From contig JANQOX010000005.1 of NCBI GenBank assembly GCA_028285625.1, positions 620,001-684,000 of the forward strand: a stretch of 64,000 nucleotides of DNA, given 5' to 3'. This DNA comes from Myxococcota bacterium. GTDB lineage: Bacteria; Myxococcota_A; UBA9160; UBA6930. Below, in pieces: positions 40,025 through 50,200 of the stretch. How positions within the stretch are numbered: position 1 is the stretch's first letter; each line of letters begins with the position of its first letter. A program made the position numbers and the translations under genes. Below the pieces are notes generated by a model. The model had not been told where the DNA came from and ran no database searches. It was given only the letters and a program-made list of their open reading frames with translations.

Positions 40025-41080
40025 TCAGAAGACGCGCGACAACAGGCCGCTGATCGCGGCCTTGGCGGTCCAGGTGAGCAGCGGGATCAACAGGTAGGCT
40101 CCGAAGCGGCGCCAGCCGTCGTTGGCGATCGGCCACTCGCGAAGGTCTTCGACGGCGGTCCGGTACGCCAGGAGATCCGGCGCCGTCAGCCGATCGGCAT
40201 CGGCGGCGACCCGGCTCTCGCCGAGCGCCGCCGCGTCTCCCTGCAAGGCCCGTGTGATGCAGGTCGTCTCATGCGACTTCGCCTGGACGACGCGTCGGCG
40301 CACACCCAGCGAGGGCAGCAGGACCGCGGCAGCCGACATGCCGCCGATCACCAGGGTGGCGACCGCCACACCGCCTACGTGGATGTTGGTCCCCACGCCC
40401 AGCGCCAGGCCGAAGACGCCGAGCGGCACCAGCGAGGTGCGGACGCCGAAGCGACCGAAGGGTGCGAGCGAGCTCAGGTCGAACAGGTCGATGCGCACGT
40501 GCTCGCGACCGATTTCACGGAAGCCCGCCGCGAGGCGCAGCATCAGCAGCAGCGGGCCCACGAGGACGAACATCGAGAGGATCGACACGGCGACGACGTA
40601 GCCGTCGAAGGGTGTGCGGTCGGGGCCGAGTACGGTCGAGATGCGGCCGACGTTGGCCTCCATGCCCACGAGCGCGGCGACGTTGAGCCCCGCGGCGAGT
40701 CCCAGCACCTGACCCGCGGGCAGGCGCTCGAGGCGCGCGCGCAGGTCGTCGAGCTCACGGCCTGCGACCGTGAGCACCGGCTCGAGGTCGCGAAGGTCGC
40801 GTTGCGCCATGAGGGCGCACCAGGCCACGCCGACGGGCCCGAAGGCCAGCACGACCGCAAAGAAGAGCATCGTGCGGATCTCGATGTCCGTGACGGTGAG
40901 CGGGAACCCCCAGGCCCGCGAGAGCAGCGCCCAGGCGGCCAGTTGCACGACCACCAGGCCAAGCGCTGCGAACAGGGCCGTTGCGAGGGGTGCGTAGGGA
41001 GAGGCCTCTGTGAGCCACAAGAACCACGGTCGCCCGGGGCGAGCTGCGTCCTGCGGTCGGCTGGCGGCTCGCTCGGCCAT
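40025..41080 (-). CDS. Multi-pass membrane protein of unknown function (paralogue of 20985-21974)
   Basis: This encodes 351 residues from the ATG at 41080, with hydrophobic segments near 28-50, 65-88, 118-135, 158-180, 215-235, 240-260 and 325-345. It shares VRIDLFDLSSLAPFGRFG and LREWPIANDGWRRFGAYL with the VIRFDLF and ARTWPLDL regions of the membrane protein at 20985-21974, at comparable distances from the C-terminal membrane helix. No known family is recognised. It sits alone, convergent with the duplicated-domain gene and 62 bases downstream of a glycosyltransferase gene. Confidence 0.75.
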   Translation of the reverse strand: MAERAASRPQDAARPGRPWFLWLTEASPYAPLATALFAALGLVVVQLAAWALLSRAWGFPLTVTDIEIRTMLFFAVVLAFGPVGVAWCALMAQRDLRDLEPVLTVAGRELDDLRARLERLPAGQVLGLAAGLNVAALVGMEANVGRISTVLGPDRTPFDGYVVAVSILSMFVLVGPLLLMLRLAAGFREIGREHVRIDLFDLSSLAPFGRFGVRTSLVPLGVFGLALGVGTNIHVGGVAVATLVIGGMSAAAVLLPSLGVRRRVVQAKSHETTCITRALQGDAAALGESRVAADADRLTAPDLLAYRTAVEDLREWPIANDGWRRFGAYLLIPLLTWTAKAAISGLLSRVF

Positions 41081-41142
41081 GGCTGCGGCGAGACTAGCAC
41101 CGCACGAAATGGCAACCCGGCACCGGTCTGCGCCGAGCTCCG

Positions 41143-42333
41143 CTACGAGTCGTGGGGGCGCGGCGCGACGAGGTCGGGCCCGGTGAGCATCTCGAGGTAG
41201 TGATTTGCGGCCGTCTCCACGAGAAAGGCCTCGCCACGCTGGCGCAGCACCGCTTGCGGAGGTGGCTTCTCGATCGTCTCGATCAGCGCGTTCGCCATGG
41301 CTTCGTCGTCGCCCACGGGGACCAACGCACCGAAGGTCCCGTCCTGCAGGATCTCGGACGGCCCGCTCGGGCAGTCGGTGCTCACCACCGGGCAACCGCA
41401 CGCCAGGGCCTCGATCAGGACGTTCCCGAGGCCTTCGCCCTTCGAGGACAGGGCGAACGCGCTCGCGCGGGCCATGTAGGCGAAGGGATTCGACTCGAAT
41501 CCGGGGAGGTCGACCGCATCGGCGATGTCGAGACTGCGCGCGAGATCGAGCAGGTGGGCGCGTTGGTCACCCTCGCCCAGGATCACCAGGCGCGCGTCAC
41601 ACGCGGACCGCACGCGCTTCATGGCCCGGAGCAGCGTGGCGAAGTCCTTGCGCGGATTCAGCCTCCCCACGGCGAGTACGACCGGTGCGCCGCGGCCGGA
41701 GAACCAGGGATGCGAGACCGGGGCGAGGGCCGACTCGTGGATCGAAGGCGTCACGACCGGGTTGTAGATGGTGTGGATGCCGTCGGAGGGGAGCCCCAGG
41801 GCGCGAGCGAGGTCGTCTTTCACGCCTTCCGAGACGGCGACGATGGCATCGGCATCGCCGTACAGGGCCTTGGCGAGCACCCGCTTCCAGCGCTTGTTCG
41901 GCCGTCGAACCTGCTGGGAGAGGTTCTGGTGCTGGCTGAGAACGAGCCGCGTGGGGTGGCCCGTCTCGCGCCTCCCGAGGACCGCCAGGACGTTGGCGTA
42001 GGTGGCGACTGCAAGCAGCGCATCAGGGCGCTCGGCATGCAGGTAGCGCACCAGCGGCGCCAAGTACGCGCTTTCGGTGAACCACGGCAGCGACCAGACG
42101 AGCGCCGGGCTCGTGGCGTTTCGCAGCAACGAGCGCCACCGCTGGGAAGGCTCCAGATGGATGGTGCGGACGTTCGGAGGGACTTCGTGGGCCATGGCGC
42201 CAGTGTCCCGACAGACGAGCAGGTCCACGGGGTGGCCGCGGTTCGCCAGGGCACCGGCCAGCAGCAGCATGCTGCGCACGCCGCCACTGCCGGCGAGCGA
42301 TCGAAGCAGGAGTGCGATGCGACGCGGGGGCAA
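41143..42333 (-). CDS. Glycosyltransferase family 4
   Basis: This encodes 396 residues of GT-B fold from a TTG start at 42333 with an AAGGA ribosome site. The C-terminal GT4 motifs are VVLAVGRLNPRKDFATLLRAM, FALSSKGEGLGNVLIEALACGCPVVSTDCPSGPSEIL and RLVILGEGDQR, the E-x7-E region that binds the nucleotide sugar. It transfers a sugar from a nucleotide donor to a glycan or lipid-linked acceptor. It is in a minus-strand group with a GT8-like gene and a DUF115-like gene, but a 110-base gap separates it from the former. Confidence 0.9.
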   Translation of the reverse strand: MPPRRIALLLRSLAGSGGVRSMLLLAGALANRGHPVDLLVCRDTGAMAHEVPPNVRTIHLEPSQRWRSLLRNATSPALVWSLPWFTESAYLAPLVRYLHAERPDALLAVATYANVLAVLGRRETGHPTRLVLSQHQNLSQQVRRPNKRWKRVLAKALYGDADAIVAVSEGVKDDLARALGLPSDGIHTIYNPVVTPSIHESALAPVSHPWFSGRGAPVVLAVGRLNPRKDFATLLRAMKRVRSACDARLVILGEGDQRAHLLDLARSLDIADAVDLPGFESNPFAYMARASAFALSSKGEGLGNVLIEALACGCPVVSTDCPSGPSEILQDGTFGALVPVGDDEAMANALIETIEKPPPQAVLRQRGEAFLVETAANHYLEMLTGPDLVAPRPHDS

Positions 42334-42443
42334 ACGGAGGTCCTTCGGGGCGCCGGAGTCATCGACGACGATCGAGGATAGCCGGGGCAGGCGCTATCCA
42401 GAATGCGAATCGGCCGACCTCAGAGGCGGTGACGGGAGCCGTT

Positions 42444-43397
42444 TCAGAGGCGCCGGTCGGGGTCCGTCACGAAGCGGATCGGATGCCGGATCAGCCGGCG
42501 CAGCCGGCGTAGCCTTCGGCGCCGGCGGAAGCCCACCGGATCCAGGGACTCCTGGTGGGCGAGCAGTGCCCGCTTGCGGCGGGCGATCGCGGCGAGCAGG
42601 TCACGGTGCGCGACGTAGCCGGCCTCCCGGTCGAGGCGCTCGAGGTCACGCACACTCGGACGCGGCTCGGACCCGCCTTGCAGGCCGAGTTCGGCGAGAA
42701 GCGAGGGACGGATGTGCCCACGTTCTACCTCTGCATGGACGAGCGATGCGTCCATGGCGCCAGTGTCGAGCATGCGCTCCAGCTCTTCGACCCACAGGGG
42801 GCCGAGCGGATGCGACGGACACACCCACGGCTGGGTACGGATCCGGGTGTAGTGCAGCAGCCGTGTGTGTTCGTGGCGCTCGTCGAGACTGTTCCAGCCG
42901 AGCGGCAGCCGGTCCGCGAGCCCGTCTTCGGTCAGCAGGGGGCGAAGCGACATCAGCTCGTCGTAGTCGTAGTCGATCCCGAGCCGGGCGACGATCCGTT
43001 CGGGATCCCAGTCGAGCTTCGCGCAGTCGAGCAACTGGACGGCCCCTCGCCGCGCGACATCGCGCGAAGAGCCGGTCACTCGCTCGATCAGGATCGCGGC
43101 CCCTTCGAAGGGCGTGTTCCAGAGCTCGCCGATGTCCCGAAAGACGATCATGTCCGAGTCGAGGTAGATGGCCCGGCCGCGGTAGCCCGCGAGCTTCGGA
43201 ATGGCGAAGCGCCCGTAGGAGAAGTTCGTGTAGGGAATGAACCGGGGGTCGGAGGGCGCAGGGACGAGCGAGTTGTCCACCGTACGCATCTCGACGTCGA
43301 GCGGGGTGTGGCGACAGATCGAGTGCCGAAGCACCTCGAAGGGCAGGCGCTCGCCCTCGTGAGCGCCCACGAAGATCCGGACGGTGTCGTCGGTCAC
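42444..43397 (-). CDS. GT8-like glycosyltransferase
   Basis: This encodes 317 residues from the GTG at 43397. The N-terminal GT-A domain contains IFVGAHEGERLPFEVL and the metal-binding DxD as D80-S-D82 in AIYLDSDMIVF, then GAAILIE and the GWNSLDERH region. The C-terminus is very basic (RRRRRLRRLRRL near the end), which suits binding to an acidic membrane or nucleic acid, here probably the membrane. It uses a nucleotide sugar donor with unknown acceptor. It starts 7 bases after the DUF115-like gene's stop and likely shares its transcript. Confidence 0.82.
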   Translation of the reverse strand: MTDDTVRIFVGAHEGERLPFEVLRHSICRHTPLDVEMRTVDNSLVPAPSDPRFIPYTNFSYGRFAIPKLAGYRGRAIYLDSDMIVFRDIGELWNTPFEGAAILIERVTGSSRDVARRGAVQLLDCAKLDWDPERIVARLGIDYDYDELMSLRPLLTEDGLADRLPLGWNSLDERHEHTRLLHYTRIRTQPWVCPSHPLGPLWVEELERMLDTGAMDASLVHAEVERGHIRPSLLAELGLQGGSEPRPSVRDLERLDREAGYVAHRDLLAAIARRKRALLAHQESLDPVGFRRRRRLRRLRRLIRHPIRFVTDPDRRL

Positions 43398-43404
43398 ATC
43401 CGTC

Positions 43405-44376
43405 TCACTGCCCGGCCCGGGCGAGCGCCTCGTCGAAGCTGATCTTGGGAACGGTTCGCGCCGGAAGCCGGCTGTCCTTCGCCAGGTTGAAGACCTCGAA
43501 GCCATCGGTTCGACGCACGCGGTCGAGCAGCTCGAATGACGGGGCGATGTGCGCGTCGTAGTCGCGATCCAGGCGGACGCGAGACGTGGACTCCCCGTCC
43601 TCGTAGAAGCGTGCGTAGTTGCCCGTCGAGCCGCCGAGGTCCATCCCGGCGACGAATACGCGCCGGAAACCGATGGCGTACGCGAGCTGGATCGCGCCAA
43701 AGACGACCGTCTGGCCCGTGAAGACGCCGCTGTGCAGGCTGCGGCTGAACCCCACCCGCCCACCGCGCAGACGCGCGTGATCGTGCAGGAGCAGGTCTGG
43801 CCGGCTCTCGGCCCAGGCATCGAGGTCTTCGGGCGTCCGCTTCGGTTCGCCGTAGACGAAGTTCACCTCGTGCAACAGGTGCACCCCCTCGCGGTCGAGC
43901 AGTTCGGGTTCGCGCTCGCAGATCTCGCTCAGAACCCGGAACGTGAAGACGCAGCGCGCCGGGGTCACGAGCGCTTCGCGCAGCAGGTCGAACCGGTCGC
44001 TCGCAAAGGTGCGGTCGGTGACGACGTAGTAGTCGAATGCACGCCCGGCCTCCCGGGCCTTCACGATGCTCCCGTTCACGCCGATGCAGATCTGTTCGCC
44101 GAGGCGCCGGAGGTCGATCTCGGCGACCGAGGGCCCCGCTGCGACGACGAAGCAGTCGCCACCTTCGCGGCGGCCGGCGAGCTCCGCCGCCGAGCCTATC
44201 GTTGTGACGTGGCGCCCCCGCCAGATCACGTCGAACCCCTCGCTGCGCGTGTCGCTGGGGCACATGCGGAAGCTCGGGTGGAGCTTGCGCATGTGCTTCA
44301 TTTCGAGGGGGACCGTGAGCCGGTAGACGGCCTTCCGCAACCGGGTGACGGGTCTCGCGAAGAGGGGCGACGGCAT
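43405..44376 (-). CDS. DUF115/WaaZ-like protein, lipopolysaccharide-type
   Basis: This encodes 323 residues from the ATG at 44376. The motif CFVVAAGPSVAEIDL (GPS at 81-83) and IGVNGSIVKA resemble the DUF115 group, whose members include 6-hydroxymethylpterin diphosphokinase MptE-like and LPS-core WaaZ-like proteins. A later GFRRVFVAGMDLGG and the NYARFYEDGE region fit the latter better. Function is likely transfer or modification of a sugar on a surface glycan, but this is low-certainty. It begins a small operon with the GT8-like gene, divergent from the FkbM gene at 44530. Confidence 0.65.
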   Translation of the reverse strand: MPSPLFARPVTRLRKAVYRLTVPLEMKHMRKLHPSFRMCPSDTRSEGFDVIWRGRHVTTIGSAAELAGRREGGDCFVVAAGPSVAEIDLRRLGEQICIGVNGSIVKAREAGRAFDYYVVTDRTFASDRFDLLREALVTPARCVFTFRVLSEICEREPELLDREGVHLLHEVNFVYGEPKRTPEDLDAWAESRPDLLLHDHARLRGGRVGFSRSLHSGVFTGQTVVFGAIQLAYAIGFRRVFVAGMDLGGSTGNYARFYEDGESTSRVRLDRDYDAHIAPSFELLDRVRRTDGFEVFNLAKDSRLPARTVPKISFDEALARAGQ

Positions 44377-44529
44377 CGGAACCTCGGTGCGCGAGAATGG
44401 AAACCGAAGTGTCCCGAACCTGCAAGCATTCGTCCCGCCGTGGCGAGGTCGGCCCCAACGGCTAGCGTCACGCCCCCGGATTCGAACCCGAGCACACCGC
44501 TCGGCCCGCGGAGACGCTACGGAGGCGAG

Positions 44530-45375
44530 ATGGCCAGCAAGCGCATGCCGCCGTGGCGAAGGGCCACCCGATACGCCTGGCGCGAAGTTCGCGGGCAAGG
44601 GGAGATCGCTCTGCCCGGTGGTCGCCGGCGCCTCGCCTTCGGCTCTCGCCACTGCAGGGTCCAGCCGGACTACGAGCTTCTGTACGTGCTGGCCCGGGGG
44701 CGTCGCTGCATCTTCGACGTGGGCGCCAAGGTCGGGATGACCGCCATGACGATGGCAGCGGCCTGCGAGGACGGCGTCGTCCATGCCTTCGAGGCCTCCG
44801 AGGTTTCCTGCCTGGTTCTCCAGCGCAACATTGCGCTGAACCGTCTCGGTGAACGGGTGAAGGTGATCAACACGGTGCTCGGCTCGGAGTCGGGCGGGGT
44901 GCTCGACTACCACTGGAACCTGGTCTCGGGCCGGTCGGGCACGGTGATGGAGCCGCCGCTCGGCGCCACGCCCATCCGGAAGGCCACCACGCGACTCGAC
45001 GACCTGGCCAAGCACGCGGGTCTCTCCCCCGACCTGGTGAAGATCGACGTGGAGGGTGGCGAGCGCGAGGTGCTGGCCGGCATGTCGGAGATCCTGCGCG
45101 CTGCGCAGCCCGACGTGGTCCTCGAGTTGCACGCCTGGCCCGGTGTGCCGCCCTCGCGTCATGCCGAGGCGATTCTCGCGTGCCTCGAACCGGCGGGCTA
45201 CGTGATGCACTGGCTCAGCCGCGGCAAAGTCATCGAACGTGCGGAACAGCTGGACGAGTTGTCGGAGCCGCAGCGAGGCGTCGCCTCGCGAGCGCGCCTG
45301 CTGCTGCTGCCGCAGGGGCGAGCGGTTCCCGAGGAGGTCGTTCGGCTCGAACTCGGAGCCATCGACCCGGGCTGA
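44530..45375 (+). CDS. FkbM family SAM-dependent methyltransferase
   Basis: This encodes 281 residues. SAM-binding motif FDVGAKVGMTAMTMA (near residues 63-77), HAFEASEVSCLVLQRNIALN, VKIDVEGGEREVLAGM and VVLELHAWPG are FkbM hallmarks. These methyltransferases O-methylate sugars on surface glycans or natural products. The ATG at 44530 follows a GGAGGCGAG ribosome site. It is divergent from the DUF115-like gene and converges with the 2OG oxygenase gene (10-base gap). Neighbouring glycosyltransferases suggest a methylated surface polysaccharide. Confidence 0.9.
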   Translation: MASKRMPPWRRATRYAWREVRGQGEIALPGGRRRLAFGSRHCRVQPDYELLYVLARGRRCIFDVGAKVGMTAMTMAAACEDGVVHAFEASEVSCLVLQRNIALNRLGERVKVINTVLGSESGGVLDYHWNLVSGRSGTVMEPPLGATPIRKATTRLDDLAKHAGLSPDLVKIDVEGGEREVLAGMSEILRAAQPDVVLELHAWPGVPPSRHAEAILACLEPAGYVMHWLSRGKVIERAEQLDELSEPQRGVASRARLLLLPQGRAVPEEVVRLELGAIDPG

Positions 45376-45385
45376 GCCCGGCCGG

Positions 45386-46294
45386 TCAGCCGCCGGCCAC
45401 CAGGCCCTTCAGGCGCTCTAGCGGCCCCTGGCCCGCCGACGGGCTCTCGTAGGTGAAGAAGCCCTCGGAATCCACCGTGTAGCACTCGCCGATGATGTTC
45501 ACGTACCGACGATGGTGTCGCGTCTTCTTGCGAGGCGTGACTTCGTGGATCGCGAACGGCGAGTTGATCCACATGCCCAGCATGTTCGCCTCGTACGGGA
45601 TCAACTCGGTCGTCTCGACCTTGCGGCGCTTGATCGCGGCAAGTCGCTGGATGCGGGCGTTCGGCGCAAAGTCACGATCGATCGGCTGATCGGGGTCCAC
45701 GCGCAGGCGCTCGTCGCGGTAGCGCATCATTCCGAGGTCGGCCCCGACCGAATCGTCGTCCGGGGCGCGCAGGTAGAAGTTGGCGGTATAGAGCTTGGCG
45801 GCGAAGTCGATGTGGGGCCCACGGATCGTCGTGGTCTCGGTCATCGGCGGGTTCACGGCGAGCTGGCTGTCGAGCACGACGTCGGTCTGTAGGTTGTGCT
45901 CGTTCTCGTCTCGCCCCGCCTGTCGCTGTCCCACCGTGAACTCGGAGAGGCTCTTGCCGCGCGACTCCTCGAGGTCGGGATAGTGGCGGCAGATCACGTC
46001 GGACCAGACGCGCAGGACGTCCCGAAAGAAGGCCTGGGACGTGTGGTAGGCCGCGAACTCTCGCCAAACGCTCGGGGCGGCTGCCTCGTCCGTGAAGTCA
46101 CAGGCATTGACCAGGTGCAGCGGGCTCTTCCAAGGGCCGTCATCGCCCTTGCCGACGCGGGCGGCGTCGAGGAAGGAGTCGCTCAACTCCTTGTAGTAGT
46201 CGTCCGGCAGTACGTTCCGCACGTACAGATGCGGAAACGGGTCGTATCGGATGTCGTCTGCGGTGACTCGCTCGAGGATGCTGATCGCCGGCAT
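45386..46294 (-). CDS. 2OG-Fe(II) oxygenase family protein
   Basis: This encodes 302 residues from the ATG at 46294. The H161-I-D163 motif in RGPHIDFAAK and the distal histidine near H250 in FAIHEVTPRKKTRHHRR supply the Fe(II) triad, with an arginine nearby for 2-oxoglutarate. An N-terminal beta region (YDPFPHLYVRNVLPDDYY) is typical of oxygenases found in surface-polysaccharide gene clusters. The gene converges with FkbM and is divergent from the methyltransferase at 46511. Hydroxylation of a glycan sugar or linked molecule is inferred from context. Confidence 0.8.
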   Translation of the reverse strand: MPAISILERVTADDIRYDPFPHLYVRNVLPDDYYKELSDSFLDAARVGKGDDGPWKSPLHLVNACDFTDEAAAPSVWREFAAYHTSQAFFRDVLRVWSDVICRHYPDLEESRGKSLSEFTVGQRQAGRDENEHNLQTDVVLDSQLAVNPPMTETTTIRGPHIDFAAKLYTANFYLRAPDDDSVGADLGMMRYRDERLRVDPDQPIDRDFAPNARIQRLAAIKRRKVETTELIPYEANMLGMWINSPFAIHEVTPRKKTRHHRRYVNIIGECYTVDSEGFFTYESPSAGQGPLERLKGLVAGG

Positions 46295-46510
46295 GCGGAC
46301 GGCCCTCCCGATATGGGGACAGGGGGCTCCCCGGTCCACCGAGCACCGAGCCTTAGCGCACGACTACCCGGGGATCTAGCCGGTTTGCGAACCTGAAGGC
46401 CGCAGGCCCGCTCGCAGCGTTCCTGGCGAGTGGCTAGCTTGCGCCCCGGAACGCGGGGCGCGGTTCGGCGAGGGCTTCAGGCATCTCGTCGGGCGGCGAG
46501 GAGGAGCCGC

Positions 46511-47215
46511 ATGGACTACGCCGAGTTCTACCGACGCTTCGGTGGCTCGTACCGCCGCAAGCACCTGATGAAGATCCCGGCGCGCCGTCTGCCTCGCGCG
46601 CTCTTCGGGCTTCGGTTCTTCTTCGATGGCGATTTCGGCCGCACCCTCGGCAAGGTGCCGTTCGTCCTGCCGCCCGAATCCGAGCTGCCGCTCAAGTTCA
46701 TCCGGCTCGACCCGTGGGAGGGCGAGTACCTGTTCATGATGGCTTCGCGCGCCCGCAAGCGGATCGTTGAGATCGGGCGCTTCTACGGCGGCAGCACCTT
46801 CCTGCTGGCCTGCGCGAACGCCAAGGTGCCGATCCACTCGATCGACCTGGGGCCGCAGGACGATGACCGACTGCGTCGTTGCCTCTCCGACGGGGCCGTC
46901 GGCGAGAACCTCGAGCTCATCGTCGGCGACTCCCAGGGCGGCGAGTTCGCCCACATCCAGGACGTCGACATGCTCTTCGTCGACGGCGACCACTCGTACG
47001 AGGGCTGCACCCGCGACCTGGAGAACTGGTACCCGAAGGTGGTGCCGGGGGGACACGTCCTCCTGCACGACTGCTACTTCGGCTCACCGGTACTCGAGTC
47101 CGTGGTGGACTTCACGGCCAAGCACGACGTCCAGCTGATCCGGTCGCCCTACCAGATCGCGTCGCACTGGCGACAGCCGCCGGGATCGGTGGCTCACTTC
47201 GTCAAGCGAAGCTGA
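46511..47215 (+). CDS. Class I SAM-dependent methyltransferase (Methyltransf_24/TylF-like)
   Basis: This encodes 234 residues. Motif I RIVEIGRFYGGSTFLLA (near 84-100), IHSIDLGPQDDDRL, and VDGDHSYEGCTRDLENWYPKV are the family's landmarks, with GGHVLLHDCYFGSP following. These residues match class I enzymes that methylate sugars or phenols with metal. The ATG at 46511 follows GAGGAGC. It is the last gene before the giant gene, with 12 bases between their stops (convergent). The cluster context suggests glycan methylation. Confidence 0.85.
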   Translation: MDYAEFYRRFGGSYRRKHLMKIPARRLPRALFGLRFFFDGDFGRTLGKVPFVLPPESELPLKFIRLDPWEGEYLFMMASRARKRIVEIGRFYGGSTFLLACANAKVPIHSIDLGPQDDDRLRRCLSDGAVGENLELIVGDSQGGEFAHIQDVDMLFVDGDHSYEGCTRDLENWYPKVVPGGHVLLHDCYFGSPVLESVVDFTAKHDVQLIRSPYQIASHWRQPPGSVAHFVKRS

Positions 47216-47227
47216 CCGGTCGACTCG

Positions 47228-50200
47228 CTAGGGCGCGCGCTCGTCGGTCACGGCGACGTCGTCCAGGTGCAGGGTGCCCGACACCTGGGCGCCCGGTGCG
47301 ACCGCCAGCGATCCGACCTCGATTCCGCTGATCGGGAAGTTCCCCGTGTCCTGGCTCACGACCAGGCTCTCGAGGGCGCCGTCCACCCACACCTCTACGC
47401 GGCCGTCGAGCGGGTCGGCCACGTAGACGACCTCGATCTGGTACCAGGTGTCCGGTGCCAGGCGGATCGGGTCGAGCGTGTCGCGCTGCCCGCCCGCCAC
47501 GTGATACTGGATCAGCAGGTCGATGCCGTCGTCGAGCCCGCGCTCGAGGGACGCCAGCACGGCGGGCGTGTCGAAGAAGTCGCCGCGTTCGACCGTGCTC
47601 ACCAGGTCATGGGGGGCCAGGGTCTGCGAGACCGCGTAGTCCGAGCCCACCTCGAGCGAGAACCGGATCACGGCGCGGTCGAACGACGCGGGCAGCGCCT
47701 GGCGCAGTCGCGACCCGCCGTCTGAAGAGGGACCGTGGTCGATTCCCAGGGACTGGGTGCCCTCTGCTGCACTCCCCGTCATCACCACGAGCGGCGCGTC
47801 CGGCGACTCGATCAGCTCCTCGAAGCCCGCGAGGTCGCCCGACTCGAAGCCGTCGGCGAAGTAGCTGGTCTGGAACTCGTTCACGATGAGCCCGACCTGG
47901 ACGGAGAGCGTGTCGGTCGGGTCCTCGACGTTGGTGATCACCACGTCGGCCAGGTGCAGGCCGAGCGCGAGTCCGGTCGGGTCTGCGGAAAGGACGACGG
48001 GGTCGCTCGCGCGCTCCACCAGACCCGATAGCCGGTCGAGCGACAGCCAGGGCGCCGTGGTGCTGGCCGTCCAGAGCAGGGACCCACCGCCTGCGTTGAA
48101 CACCTCGAAGGTCTGGTCGATGGGCGCGACGCCGTCGCGCGTCGCCTCGAACAGCACCCCACCGGGGGCTGCCGCGACACTCGGCACGAAGGCCTGGGCG
48201 GTGCAGCCCACCCGGCGATCCCCGACGACGACATCGTCGACGGACACCGTGCCCGTGACGGGTGAGGAGAACTCGGTGCCGAGTGCACCGAACGCCAGGG
48301 CGTTGGGCGAGACCGGGTCGACCGTGGGGCTCGACGTCCTGGCCTGGTGCTGGCCGTCCACCCAGTACTCGAACGTCTCCCCCGTTTCCGGATCGTTGCG
48401 GTAGTGCAACTCGACACAGGTCCAGGTCTCGGTCGCGAGCGGGTAGGGGGCGAAGGTGCGCACGTTGGCGCCGTCGTAGTCGCGCATCACCAGCAGCGGC
48501 TCCCCTTCGGGGCTGGTCTCGGTCGTCACTTCGACCGCAGGCTGGAAGCCGTTCGGGTCGCGGTCGCCGAGTCGCACGATCCGGTTGGCGCGGTTCGGGT
48601 CGGTGATGGCGTAGTCGCTCGACAGATGCAGCGCGAAGCGGATGAAGAGGTCCCGCGGTGCGGGCTCGAGGTTGCGGCGCACGAAGTGCTCACCGGCCGT
48701 CCCGTTCCAGCCCACCGACAGGACGTCGTTCGCCGGGTCGGTCGGATCCGGGCCGAGCCCCAGGACCACGTCCGGGTCGAGGCCCTCGGTGGTCCAGGGG
48801 GCGAGGGGCTGCTCGAAGTCCTCGGAGAGGTAGCGCAGGCCATCCGCGTCTACGCGAACGGTGACCGGCACCTGGAGCACGTCCGAAGCGTCGTCGGCGT
48901 TGGCCAGGTCGATGGTGGCCGCGTGGCTGCCCACGGCCAGCCCCTGGCTGTCCACGAGGACCGCGACCTCCGACGCTGCGCCCGTGACCAGGCCGCTGGT
49001 TGCATCGAGTGTGAGCCACGGCGCGCTCGTCGTCGCGGTCCACGACAACGACGATCCTCCGAAGTTGAAGACGTCGATCGTCCGGGGGAGCGGGGCGCCC
49101 GCACCCACCGCCGTCGGGACGTCGAGCGCGTCGGGGTCGGTCGCGAGTTGCGAGACGAAGGCCAGGTTGCAGCCGACGCGTCGGTCGCCCACGAGCAGGT
49201 CGTCGATCCGGACCGTGCCGTCGACCGGCGAGGAGAATTCGGTGCCCAGCGCGCCGAGGGCCAGGGCATTCGGCACCACCGGATCCTCCGAGGCGTTCGA
49301 TACGCGTTCGCGGTGGCGGCCGTCCACCCAGTACTCGAAGGTCTCGCCGGTCTCGGCGTCGTTGCGGTAGTGCAGCTCGATGCAGGTCCAGGTCTCGGTT
49401 TCGATGGGCAGCGGCGCAAACGTACGCACGTTGCCACCGTCGTAGTCCCGCATCACCAGCAGCGGCTCCCCACTCGGACCCGTCTCGGTCGTCACCTCGA
49501 TGGAGGGTTGGAAGCCGTTCGCGTCGCGGTCTCCCAGCCGCAGGATCCGGTTGGCACGGTTCGGGTCGGTGATGGCGTAGTCGCTCGACAGATGGAGGTC
49601 GAAGCGGATGAACAGGTCGCGAGGTACGGGCTCGAGGTCGCGCCGCACGAAATGCTCGGCGGCCGGGTTGCCGTTCCACCCGATGGTGAGGACGTCGTTC
49701 GAGGCGTTCGTCGGATCGGGTGCGAGCCCCAGCGCCACGTCCGGGTCGAGCCCTTCGGTCGTCCAGGTCGTGAGCGGGAGCTCGAAGTCCTCGGTGAGGT
49801 GGCGAAGGCCCTTTGCATCCACCCGCACGACGACCGGCACCTGCAGCACGTCTGCCGGGTCATCGGCGTTCGCCAGGTCGATCGTCGCCGCGTGGTTGCC
49901 TACCGCGAGTCCCTGGCTGTCGACCTGGACCGCGACCTTGGAGGCGGCACCCGCCACCAACCCGCTCGTCTCGCCCAGCGTGAGCCACGGCGCGCTGGTC
50001 GTCGCGGTCCACGCCAGGGACGAGCCGCCCCGGTTGTAGATCTCCAGGGTTCGCGGCTGGGGCGAAGGCGCGTCATCTGCTGCGGCGATGTCGAGGACGC
50101 CGGGGTCCGCTGCGAGCTGCGAGTCGAATGGGGTGCTGCAGCCGACGCGTCGGTCGCCGATCGCCACATCGTCGTAGAACACCGAGCCGTCCACGGACAA

